Shown here piece after piece: positions 1-6,213 of a DNA stretch of 7,159 bases (its first letter is position 1; every line of letters starts with the position of its first letter). The position numbers and the translations under genes are program-made. The stretch is from Pelobacter sp. UBA5610. GTDB taxonomy: Bacteria; Desulfobacterota; Desulfuromonadia; Desulfuromonadales; Syntrophotaleaceae. The notes beneath the pieces were generated by a model. The model was given only the letters and a program-made list of their open reading frames with translations. It was not told the origin of the DNA and searched no databases. Location of the stretch: assembly GCA_002424645.1 (NCBI GenBank), contig DIKU01000103.1:2514-9672 (forward strand). The letters are read 5' to 3'.

Positions 1-780
1 GACGGACTCGACCGCGGCTCGCTGGTCCACCGCATATTGGAATTATTCTGGCTGGAAATCGGCAGTTGGCGCAAATTGCATGAGATGGGTGACGAGGCGT
101 TATGCGCTGTAATTTTAAAGTATAGCGATCAGGCGCTGGATGAACTCGCGGCCCAGCGGCGCGTGGCCTTGACGCCCAGCCAGAGAATTCTGGAGGGGCA
201 ACGCTTGACGAAATTGCTGCGGGAATGGTTGGAAATCGAGGCTGGGCGTCCACCATTTAGTATCGAGACCATTGAGGCCTGGCACCGCGAGAATTTTGGG
301 CCGTTGACGTTGCAGACCCGTATCGACCGTATCGATCGTCTGGATGATGGTTCGCAGGTCATTATCGATTACAAAACCGGCCTGGCAACCGTGACCGATT
401 GGCTTGGCGACCGTCCTGTGGAGCCGCAGTTGCCCCTTTACACCCTTGGGCGGCATGGCTCAGGACTTGCGGCGGTGGCTTTTGCCAAGGTAAGGCGCGG
501 AGATTGTGCTTTTGTCGGACTCGGTCGTGAGAGCGAGTTGTTGCCCGGTGTAGCCGATGCCGCCGGTCACCGGCAACTGGAGGGGAGCGATATCGGAAAT
601 TGGGACGATCTGCTGCAAAGCTGGCGCAGTACTTTGCACAAACTCGGCAGCGATTTTTCCGGTGGCAAAGCTGGCGTCGATCCGATCAATGCCAGCAAGG
701 CATGCGATCGCTGCGATTTGCACGCATTTTGTCGTATCGCCGACCAGAACGATCTGCACGAGGAAGAGGAATTGTTATGA
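1..780 (+). CDS. AddB-like PD-(D/E)XK nuclease, C-terminal part (5' end outside window)
   Basis: This is the last 259 residues of a larger protein that runs in from the left edge. It carries a RecB-type PD-(D/E)XK nuclease domain. The motif GSLVHRILE gives the conserved His (visible residue 10). RIDRID gives the first metal-binding Asp (109), and IIDYKTG gives Asp123 and Lys125. Near the C-terminus KACDRC...FC (Cys235, 238, 244; CX2CX5C) matches the three C-terminal cysteines of the 4Fe-4S 'iron staple' in AddB nucleases; the fourth should lie upstream of the window. Family members are roughly 850-1100 residues, so the inactivated-helicase N-terminus is missing from view. It overlaps the following helicase gene by ATGA, implying translational coupling and a joint role in double-strand-break end processing. 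It resembles the proteobacterial 'probable DNA repair protein' branch more than classical Bacillus AddB. I leave the symbol blank because that assignment needs the missing part. Confidence 0.9.
   Translation, partial: DGLDRGSLVHRILELFWLEIGSWRKLHEMGDEALCAVILKYSDQALDELAAQRRVALTPSQRILEGQRLTKLLREWLEIEAGRPPFSIETIEAWHRENFGPLTLQTRIDRIDRLDDGSQVIIDYKTGLATVTDWLGDRPVEPQLPLYTLGRHGSGLAAVAFAKVRRGDCAFVGLGRESELLPGVADAAGHRQLEGSDIGNWDDLLQSWRSTLHKLGSDFSGGKAGVDPINASKACDRCDLHAFCRIADQNDLHEEEELL
765..770 (+). promoter_or_regulatory. Ribosome binding site fixing the helicase start
   Basis: AGAGGA lies 6 bases before ATG 777, inside the end of the upstream gene. The reading frame is open back to about position 600, but that extension overlaps the nuclease coding sequence and has no family resemblance. 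This site and the ATGA overlap therefore fix the start at 777. Confidence 0.7.
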
Positions 781-3700
781 AACTGCGTCTGACTCAGCCT
801 CCCGACCATCATGCCCGGCGGCAGGCGCTCGATCCAAACGGCTCCTTCATCGTGCAGGCCCCGGCAGGTAGCGGCAAGACCGAACTGCTGATCCAGAGAA
901 TGTTGGCTTTATTGGGAGTGGTTGAGCGCCCTGAAGAGGTGCTGGCCATTACCTTCACGCGCAAAGCCGCCGGTGAAATGCGCGATCGTTTGGTGCGCGC
1001 GCTGGAGGCTGCTCGCAATCCGGAACCGGAAGCGGAGCATGCCCGCACCACCTGGCGCCTGGCCAGAAAGGTGCTCGATAACGATACGCGTCACGATTGG
1101 CGTCTTTTGGAAAACCCGGTACGTCTGGCGGTGCAGACCATCGACAGCTTTTGCGCATCTCTGGTGCGACGCATGCCCTGGCAGTCGCGATTCGGTGCTC
1201 AGGCTTCCATTGTCGAAGATGCCGGAGATCTTTATCGCCAGGCCGCCGAAAGGGTGCTGGCCCTGGCCGACGGCAAAAATCCTTATGGCGAAGCGGCCTG
1301 CCTGCTGCTCGGGCATCTCGATAATCGTATGGAGCGCCTTCGTGATCTGCTGGTTGGCATGCTCGGACGGCGCGATCACTGGTTGCGGCACCTCTATGGG
1401 CAGCAGTCCGACCAGCAGCGCCTGATCCTCGAAGGAGGACTGCGCTGTCTGGTTGAAGGTGTGCTGGTTAAAGTGGACCGGATATTGAGTCCCGAACACA
1501 AAGACCGCATGATCCATCTGGGCGCTTTGGCCGCCGCCAATCTGCAGGCTCAAGGTATCGAAAACGGCATTGTGGCTCTTGCCGGGGCGAAGCGTTTTCC
1601 AGAGGTCTCGGCGGAGCAGGTCGCTGTCTGGCGCGGACTGGCCGATCTGCTGTTGACCGGCAGCGATACCTTGCGTAAACGTCTGGATAAAAACTGCGGG
1701 TTTCCGCCTGGCAAACAGGAACCCTTTGCCTCCATGAAACAGGATATGGGGCAACTGCTGGAGGAACTCGGGCATAACGATGCGATCGCTGAACTGTTTG
1801 CCGAGGTTCGCACCTTGCCGCCGGTGGTTTATGAGCCGGAACAATGGCAGGTCTTGCAGGCCCTGATGACACTGTTGCCGCGGGCCGTTGCGGAACTGTG
1901 GCTGGTCTTCAAGGAAGGGGGGCAAAGCGATTTTGTCGAGGTTGCACTGGCGGCCGGTCGGGCGCTTGGAGAGGTTGACGCGCCAACCGATCTGCTGCTG
2001 CATCTGGATAGTCGCATCCGGCACATCCTGGTGGACGAGTTCCAGGATACATCCTGGGGGCAATTCCTGTTGCTGAAGAAGCTGACCTCGGGGTGGCAGC
2101 AGGGTGACGGACGCAGTCTGTTTTTGGTCGGTGACCCCATGCAGTCCATTTACCGTTTTCGTGAGGCCGAAGTCGGCCTTTACCTGCGAGCGCGCCATCA
2201 CGGCATCGACCAATTACGCCTCCAGCCGCTGTATCTGACCACCAACTTCAGGTCGCAAGCCGGTATTGTTGATTGGGTCAACGGGATCTTTCCTGACTTA
2301 TTTCCCGATCGTGAGGATGAAACTCTGGGCGGGGTGACCTATGCTCCTTCGGTGGCTGCGCGGGAATCTCTGCATGTCGAGGCGGTGACCTGCCACGCCA
2401 TGACCAGTCGTGATGATCGCGCAGAGGCTTTACAGGTGTTGGCGTTGGTGCGTCAAGCCCAGCAGGACGATCCTCAAGGCAGTGTTGCCATTTTGGTACG
2501 TGCCCGCAGTCATCTTCGTGAAATCCTTCGTGCGTTCCGGGAGGCGGGGTTGCGTTTTCGTGCCCAGGAAATCGATCCCCTGGCTGGTCGGCCCGTTGCA
2601 CGGGACCTCTTGGCTCTGACCCGGGCGCTGCTCCATCCATCCGATCGTATCGCCCACCTGGCGGTGCTGCGAGCGCCATGGTGCGGACTGAGTCTGGAGG
2701 ATCTCCATGTCCTGTGTGGTGAAACGCCCGATGCCACCCTGGCTGAATTGCTACGTCAACCCAAGCGGCTGCTGCAGCTTTCTGAAGATGGCCGCATCCG
2801 ACTGGCAAGAGTGACGACTGTATTGAACCAGGTTGCCAGTCAGCGCGGCCGGACGACCCTGAGAGCCATGGTCGAGGGCGCATGGCTGGCTCTGGGAGGG
2901 CCAGGTTGTCTTGATGAAGCCGGTCTGGTTGATGCCGAAGCGGTGTTGGGGCTGCTGGAGCAACGCGACCACGGTGGTGATTTGCTGCCTTTTGAAGAGC
3001 TTGAAACCAAACTGGCAAGGCTGTATGCGGCCCCCGATCCCCGTGCCGACGACCGCCTGCAGGTGATGACCATTCACAAGGCCAAGGGCTTGGAGTTTGA
3101 TACCGTGATCCTGCCGGGTCTCGGACGACGGCCCCGGGCTGAAGATGTTCCTCTGATGCGCTGGCTGGAGCTGCCTGAAGCGGGTCTGCTCCTTGCACCG
3201 CTGGCAGCCTTGGGTAGTGCTGTCCGCGATCCCATATACGACACTATCGGCCGTATCGAAAAGCTCAAGAATGATCTGGAAATCGCCAGGGTTTTATATG
3301 TTGCCGCCACACGGGCAAAAAAGCGTCTTCATTTGCTTGGTTATGCCAGGCCGGCAGCGGATGGAGAGTTTCGGCCAAGCAGGAGTTCCTTTCTGGAAAA
3401 ACTGTGGCCGGCAGTTGAAGGATTTTTCGCAGGACTGGATCCCGTGGAACCGGGGCCGATAGATGCGGCTAAATCCGTTGCCTTACTGCGAAGGTTGCCG
3501 GTCGGCTGGCATCTCCCCACCATGCCGGCGGGTTACGAAGGGGGCACGGTGGATATCTTGCGACCGTCGTCGACGGCCCATCATACTGTGGCCTCGACGC
3601 TTATGCCCGAAACCGAAGAAGGACGCCATATCGGAAGTCTGGTGCATATCTATCTGGAACGTATTGCCAGTGAAGGTTTGGAGCGTTGGACTGCGCAGCG

Positions 3701-4133
3701 GGTTGAAACCGAGCGCTCCATTTTCAGTCATCGCCTTGGTCGCATGGGCGTTGCGGGAGACCGACGCGAACTGGCCGTCGATAAGGTGGTGCTCGCACTT
3801 TCCAAAACGGTCAGCAGTCAGCGGGGCCGGTGGTTGCTTTACAATCATGCACAAGCTGCGTGCGAACTGTCCCTTTCCGGGGTCGTCGATGGCCGCATGA
3901 TACATGCCGAAATCGACCGTACTTTTGTGGATGATGAGGGTGTACGCTGGATTGTCGATTATAAAACCAGCGACAGCAAAGGAGCTGCTGCAAGTGTCTT
4001 TATCCAGCAGCAGGCGCAGGTTTATCAAGGGCAACTCAACCTCTATGCACGGCTGGTGCATGGCATGGAACCGAACCGCCTGGTACGTACCGCACTTTAT
4101 TTTCCCTTGCTTGACGGTTGGATTACTCTTTGA
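777..4133 (+). CDS. AddA/RecB-like UvrD-family helicase-nuclease
   Basis: A complete 1118-residue protein, close to the usual AddA length. All superfamily 1A helicase motifs are present in order: Walker A APAGSGKT (Lys34), Ia ITFTRKAAGEM, Ib TIDSF, II VDEFQDT (Asp420-Glu421), III GDPMQSIYRF (about 452), IV TTNFRS (Arg492), V HKAKGLEF (767-774), VI VAATRAKKRL (Arg846). The C-terminus is a second PD-(D/E)XK nuclease: GSLVHIYLE (His957), AEID (Asp1047), VDYKTS (Asp1061, Lys1063), then a QLNLYA motif. No key residue is missing, so both ATPase and nuclease should be active. By family knowledge it unwinds and degrades broken duplex ends, in complex with the nuclease encoded just upstream, to load RecA. 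Start 777 overlaps the upstream stop and has AGAGGA 6 bases away. It could be annotated as addA or as 'exodeoxyribonuclease V beta subunit'; which subfamily applies is uncertain, the activity class is not. Confidence 0.95.
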   Translation: MKLRLTQPPDHHARRQALDPNGSFIVQAPAGSGKTELLIQRMLALLGVVERPEEVLAITFTRKAAGEMRDRLVRALEAARNPEPEAEHARTTWRLARKVLDNDTRHDWRLLENPVRLAVQTIDSFCASLVRRMPWQSRFGAQASIVEDAGDLYRQAAERVLALADGKNPYGEAACLLLGHLDNRMERLRDLLVGMLGRRDHWLRHLYGQQSDQQRLILEGGLRCLVEGVLVKVDRILSPEHKDRMIHLGALAAANLQAQGIENGIVALAGAKRFPEVSAEQVAVWRGLADLLLTGSDTLRKRLDKNCGFPPGKQEPFASMKQDMGQLLEELGHNDAIAELFAEVRTLPPVVYEPEQWQVLQALMTLLPRAVAELWLVFKEGGQSDFVEVALAAGRALGEVDAPTDLLLHLDSRIRHILVDEFQDTSWGQFLLLKKLTSGWQQGDGRSLFLVGDPMQSIYRFREAEVGLYLRARHHGIDQLRLQPLYLTTNFRSQAGIVDWVNGIFPDLFPDREDETLGGVTYAPSVAARESLHVEAVTCHAMTSRDDRAEALQVLALVRQAQQDDPQGSVAILVRARSHLREILRAFREAGLRFRAQEIDPLAGRPVARDLLALTRALLHPSDRIAHLAVLRAPWCGLSLEDLHVLCGETPDATLAELLRQPKRLLQLSEDGRIRLARVTTVLNQVASQRGRTTLRAMVEGAWLALGGPGCLDEAGLVDAEAVLGLLEQRDHGGDLLPFEELETKLARLYAAPDPRADDRLQVMTIHKAKGLEFDTVILPGLGRRPRAEDVPLMRWLELPEAGLLLAPLAALGSAVRDPIYDTIGRIEKLKNDLEIARVLYVAATRAKKRLHLLGYARPAADGEFRPSRSSFLEKLWPAVEGFFAGLDPVEPGPIDAAKSVALLRRLPVGWHLPTMPAGYEGGTVDILRPSSTAHHTVASTLMPETEEGRHIGSLVHIYLERIASEGLERWTAQRVETERSIFSHRLGRMGVAGDRRELAVDKVVLALSKTVSSQRGRWLLYNHAQAACELSLSGVVDGRMIHAEIDRTFVDDEGVRWIVDYKTSDSKGAAASVFIQQQAQVYQGQLNLYARLVHGMEPNRLVRTALYFPLLDGWITL

Positions 4134-4168
4134 GAACGGGTATTCTTGTTCGATACGTTATTACTATC

Positions 4169-4187
4169 AAACCGGATTTGCCGGTTT
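4169..4187. other. Perfect 7-bp hairpin downstream of the helicase gene
   Basis: AAACCGG, a five-base loop ATTTG, and CCGGTTT form a perfect inverted repeat 36 bases after the helicase stop and 41 bases before the lipoprotein start. No T-run follows on either strand, so it is a poor intrinsic terminator. It could be a weak attenuator, an RNA-stability element or part of the lipoprotein leader. The rest of the 94-base spacer 4134-4227 shows only the lipoprotein ribosome binding site and, overlapping the helicase end, a weak promoter-like pair (TTGGAT 4118, TATTCT 4141, 17-base gap). Confidence 0.4.
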
Positions 4188-4227
4188 AAGCATGCTGTCA
4201 CTTCAAGTTGGGAAAGGAGATTTCTGA

Positions 4228-4746
4228 ATGAGACTCAAAGTAGCTCTGGTGGTAATCGGCATCGCTGCAATGATGGTGGGTTGCGGAAAAAAGGAGGAGA
4301 CGACGGTCTATTCAGGTGAAGAAGGTACGGTCACCGTAACCGAAAGCGAAAAAGGGGAAACCGGCAAGGTCACCATGAACGGTGAAGAGGGCACTACGAC
4401 CATGGAATACGGCAAAGCGTCTTTACCCACCGATCTCGGTCTTACCTTGTATCCAGGCGCCACAGCAGGGCAGGGTGGGACTTTACAGGTTGAAAGCGAA
4501 AGTCAAGATGGCGCTGATTCCGTTGTTTCGGTGTCTGTTCACAGCGCCGATGGAATCGATAAGGTTTCCCAGTACTATAAAAATGAAACCAAAAACGATC
4601 AACCTCGCATCTTTGAAATGGCCATGCCCACCGGGAAAATGGTGACCATAACTATTGAAAAAAGCGGAACGGTAAAAACCGTGGTTTTATCCGAAAATAC
4701 CCAGCAGGGTGGCACCGATATCCAGATTTCCCGTATTCGGGAATAA
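4228..4746 (+). CDS. Small predicted lipoprotein, function unknown
   Basis: A 172-residue protein beginning with a signal peptide: a positively charged start (MRLK), a hydrophobic stretch (residues 5-17), and a lipobox-like MVGC with Cys19 as the lipidated residue. Met at -3 is slightly off the usual Leu, but the rest fits a signal peptidase II site. After Cys19 come a charged KKEE segment and a Gly/Glu/Thr/Val-rich region (about 25-62) that looks like short beta strands and contains GEEGT twice, 22 residues apart. A segment PTDLGLTLYPGAT (67-79) introduces a second, globular-looking beta-rich part. I recall similar 'YPGA' lipoproteins in Deltaproteobacteria but cannot name a function. AAGGAG-type ribosome binding sequence (AGGAG 4215-4219) lies 8 bases upstream of ATG. 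It follows the helicase gene by 94 bases, may be read from its own promoter, and ends at an intrinsic terminator. It should sit in the outer or inner membrane facing the periplasm. Confidence 0.85.
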   Translation: MRLKVALVVIGIAAMMVGCGKKEETTVYSGEEGTVTVTESEKGETGKVTMNGEEGTTTMEYGKASLPTDLGLTLYPGATAGQGGTLQVESESQDGADSVVSVSVHSADGIDKVSQYYKNETKNDQPRIFEMAMPTGKMVTITIEKSGTVKTVVLSENTQQGGTDIQISRIRE

Positions 4747-4751
4747 GGCGT

Positions 4752-4775
4752 AAGTCTGTTTTCAGGACTTTTTTT
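4752..4775 (+). terminator. Rho-independent terminator after the lipoprotein gene
   Basis: AAGTCTG, a four-base TTTT loop, and CAGGACTT form a 7-bp stem with one bulged G, ending in a run of seven T (4769-4775). It begins 6 bases after the stop codon. The stem is modest, so read-through into the DUF4242 gene is possible. Confidence 0.7.
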
Positions 4776-4777
4776 CA

Positions 4778-4806
4778 TTGCCTCCTTTTCCGATTGAAGG
4801 CATTAT
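4778..4806 (+). promoter_or_regulatory. Candidate sigma-70 promoter for the DUF4242 gene
   Basis: TTGCCT (4778-4783) and CATTAT (4801-4806) are separated by exactly 17 bases and each matches four of six consensus positions. The pair lies directly after the terminator of the preceding gene and would give a leader of about 68 bases before ATG 4881. This is a consensus match by eye only. Confidence 0.3.
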
Positions 4807-4880
4807 GTAACAGTGTTTGATGGTCGGTCAGGTGTGCTGTCCGCCATGAGTCTCTTGCTGCCAAAGAAAGGAACAGGATT

Positions 4881-5156
4881 ATGCCCAAATTTATTATCGA
4901 GAGGGAGATTCCCGGTGCGGGAAATATTTCCGCCCAGGATTTGCAGAGTATCTCTCAGGCCTCCTGTGCGGTCCTTAAGGAAATGGGCCCCGGGATCCAG
5001 TGGGTAGAAAGTTTTGTGACCGCAGATAAGATCTATTGTGTGTATATTTCGCCCAGTGAAAAGGAGATTCTTGAGCATGCCACCAAAGGTGGTTTTCCTG
5101 CCAACAGCATAGCCGAAGTCAAGACGATCATCAGCCCGATTACTGCCGAAGATTAA
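4881..5156 (+). CDS. DUF4242 family small protein
   Basis: A 91-residue cytoplasmic protein without signal peptide or membrane segment. Its order of motifs fits DUF4242: an N-terminal strand MPKFIIEREIPG, a helix with SASCA-like sequence (Cys29), GIQWVESFVTADKIYCVY (about 38-55, Cys53), SEKEILEHA (His66), and GFPANSIAEV (71-80). The family has a ferredoxin-like alpha/beta fold and forms dimers; the Streptomyces member SCO4226 was described as nickel-binding. Whether this copy binds metal is unknown, although Cys29, Cys53 and His66 are candidate ligands. ATG 4881 is preceded by AAAGGA with an 8-base gap. It stands alone between two terminators, with its own candidate promoter, so neighbours say little about its role. 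Family assignment is fairly sure; function is not. Confidence 0.85.
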   Translation: MPKFIIEREIPGAGNISAQDLQSISQASCAVLKEMGPGIQWVESFVTADKIYCVYISPSEKEILEHATKGGFPANSIAEVKTIISPITAED

Positions 5157-5183
5157 ACCCATCCTTTACACTTGTTTTTTACG

Positions 5184-5217
5184 AGTCCTGGCCTGGTTAC
5201 ACGGGGCAGGACTTTTT
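5184..5217 (+). terminator. Strong rho-independent terminator after the DUF4242 gene
   Basis: AGTCCTG (5184-5190) pairs with CAGGACT (5207-5213), extended by two further C-G pairs across a single G-G mismatch, and is followed by TTTTTATTTT. It starts 27 bases after the stop codon. On the opposite strand there is no T-run after the stem, so it acts on plus-strand transcripts. Confidence 0.85.
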
Positions 5218-5241
5218 ATTTTACGCCGCACCGATTTAATG

Positions 5242-5273
5242 CCAGGCAGGCCCGGCTAACCGGGCCTGACTGG
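5242..5273 (-). terminator. GC-rich hairpin after the ferredoxin gene, possible terminator
   Basis: CAGGCCCGG (5247-5255) and CCGGGCCTG (5260-5268) form a perfect 9-bp stem with a 4-base loop. CCAG and CTGG add four more pairs outside one mismatch. It lies 12 bases beyond the end of the minus-strand ferredoxin gene, where a terminator is expected, but no T-run follows on either strand. The structure is certain; its role as terminator or 3'-end stabiliser is inference. Confidence 0.55.
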
Positions 5274-5285
5274 AAAAACCTTAGC

Positions 5286-5999
5286 TTAGCGACGTTCGCC
5301 GCGAATACCTATACAGACCGTTTCCAGGGCAATGTCGGCACCGCTTGCCGCCAGGGCTTGCTTGGCCAGGGCTACAAGGCCCGAACAACACGGCACTTCC
5401 ATGTACGCAACCGTAAGCGACTTGACATCGTTTTGGGCCAGAATGGCAGTCAGTTTTTGCTTGTATTCTTCGGCATCATCGAGTTTTGGGCAACCGATGA
5501 GCAGTACTTTGCCGTTCAGCAGGTCACGGTGAAAGTCGGCATAGGCAAACGGTGCGCAATCGGCGGCCAGCAGCAGGTCGGCCCCTTTGAGAAAGGGCGC
5601 GGATACCGGAATCAGTTTCAGTTGCACAGGCCAGTTGCCGATGGCCGAAGTCTGGGGAGCATTGGCGGCAACAGGAGCTGATTGCGGTGTTTCGAATGAC
5701 ATCAGCCGGGCCGACGGGCAACCGCCATGGCCGTGCGCGTGAGCAGGCTTTTTAACCTCGGTTTTGGCGATATTTTTTGCCACGGCCACTTCATCAAACT
5801 CATCGGCTTCGCGAACCTCTATGCGGATGGCATCTTGCGGACAGTGGCCGAGGCAGGCACCGAGACCATCGCAAAGGCTATCGGCGGCCAGGCGGGCTTT
5901 GCCATCGATGATCTGGATAGCCCCTTCGGCGCATGCCGGTACACAGAGTCCACAACCGTTGCATTTGTCTTCGTCGATGTGAATGATATTCCGTTTCAT
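5286..5999 (-). CDS. Ferredoxin-domain protein with Cys-rich C-terminal domain
   Basis: A 237-residue cytoplasmic protein. Residues 5-60 form a bacterial 2[4Fe-4S]-type ferredoxin domain. The first motif CNGCGLCVPAC (Cys13, 16, 19, 23) is complete. The second, CDGLGACLGHCP (Cys43, 49, 53), has Leu46 where the second Cys is normal, so the second cluster has only three Cys ligands. A linker with HAHGHGGC (87-94) follows, then a Pro/Ala-rich spacer, then an alpha/beta domain from about 125 with Cys148 (DCAPFA), Cys170 (LIGCPKLDD), PCC (204-205) and Cys229. I recall this arrangement in anaerobes under generic names ('4Fe-4S ferredoxin'). Redox or metal/cluster transfer is plausible, but no reaction is established. 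ATG 5999 is preceded by AGGAG with a 7-base gap. The gene is divergent from the aldehyde dehydrogenase and has an FNR/HcpR-like palindrome about 80 bases upstream. It may correspond to the ferredoxin co-regulated with hcp by HcpR (frdX), which I cannot verify here. Confidence 0.9.
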   Translation of the reverse strand: MKRNIIHIDEDKCNGCGLCVPACAEGAIQIIDGKARLAADSLCDGLGACLGHCPQDAIRIEVREADEFDEVAVAKNIAKTEVKKPAHAHGHGGCPSARLMSFETPQSAPVAANAPQTSAIGNWPVQLKLIPVSAPFLKGADLLLAADCAPFAYADFHRDLLNGKVLLIGCPKLDDAEEYKQKLTAILAQNDVKSLTVAYMEVPCCSGLVALAKQALAASGADIALETVCIGIRGERR

Positions 6000-6077
6000 A
6001 AATAATCTCCTGTAGTTGGTGAAATGGAGTTCAGTTTGTTTGATGAGTCGATCCTCTCACAGAAGTTTCCAAATACC

Positions 6078-6093
6078 CTTGACCACTATCAAG
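6078..6093. promoter_or_regulatory. FNR/HcpR-like operator palindrome
   Basis: CTTGACCACTATCAAG has perfect 5-base arms (CTTGA/TCAAG). The inner 14 bases, TTGAC-CACT-ATCAA, match the FNR consensus TTGATNNNNATCAA at nine of ten fixed positions. The left half TTGACC also fits the HcpR-type pattern I recall for Deltaproteobacteria. Its centre is about 86 bases from the ferredoxin start and about 95 from the likely aldehyde dehydrogenase start point, so it could serve either gene. For the ferredoxin, activation from -41.5 would put the transcript start near 6044, with only a weak -10 (GAGGAT). Confidence 0.5.
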
Positions 6094-6145
6094 AAAAACC
6101 ATTTTGACCTGAGACTCTCCCGCCAGGAAAGCATCAAGCCCGGGG

Positions 6146-6174
6146 TTCAGGATTTCTCGCTTATCTGTTATGAT
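6146..6174 (+). promoter_or_regulatory. Extended -10 promoter for the aldehyde dehydrogenase gene
   Basis: TATGAT (6169-6174) matches five of six -10 positions and is preceded by TG at the extended -10 position (TGTTATGAT). A weak -35, TTCAGG (6146-6151), lies 17 bases upstream. Transcription would start near 6181, giving a leader of about 33 bases that contains the ribosome binding site. A weak -35 beside an extended -10 often accompanies activator control. Confidence 0.5.
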
Positions 6175-6202
6175 ACTACACTTACCTTTGGAAAAATTCG
6201 AC

Positions 6203-6208
6203 AGGAGG
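6203..6208 (+). promoter_or_regulatory. Ribosome binding site fixing the aldehyde dehydrogenase start
   Basis: AGGAGG is a full Shine-Dalgarno match 5 bases before ATG 6214. The frame is open upstream to a further ATG at 6043, which has only a distant GGAG, so this site decides the start. Confidence 0.8.
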
Positions 6209-6213
6209 ATGGA

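Noticed and set aside
600..776. N-terminal extension of the helicase reading frame.
   Set aside because: It overlaps the nuclease gene in another frame and has no family similarity; the ATGA overlap and ribosome binding site at 765-770 fix the start at 777.
909..2213. Long 434-codon open frame on the minus strand inside the helicase gene.
   Set aside because: Its sequence is low-complexity and Gln/His/Pro-rich with no recognisable domain, as expected for an antisense shadow of a GC-rich gene; the plus-strand helicase motifs run through the same bases.
2278..3198. A 306-codon minus-strand open frame opposite the helicase.
   Set aside because: It is an antisense shadow with no motif or plausible ribosome binding context; motif V of the helicase is encoded on the other strand here.
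4324..4341. Near-perfect palindrome around GGTACGGT-C-ACCGTAACC in the lipoprotein gene, considered as an operator.
   Set aside because: It lies in codons for an alternating Gly-Thr-Val-Thr-Val stretch, which produces such symmetry by itself, and it is not near a promoter.
5172..5681. A 169-codon plus-strand open frame opposite the ferredoxin gene.
   Set aside because: It begins inside a terminator and runs antisense to clearly coding sequence; no domain is recognisable.
6043..6213. In-frame upstream ATG that would extend the aldehyde dehydrogenase by 57 residues; the frame is open back to a stop at 6013.
   Set aside because: The extension has no aldehyde dehydrogenase resemblance, the ATG has only a poorly spaced GGAG, and ATG 6214 has AGGAGG at 5 bases and gives the canonical N-terminus. 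The region also holds the likely promoter and operator.
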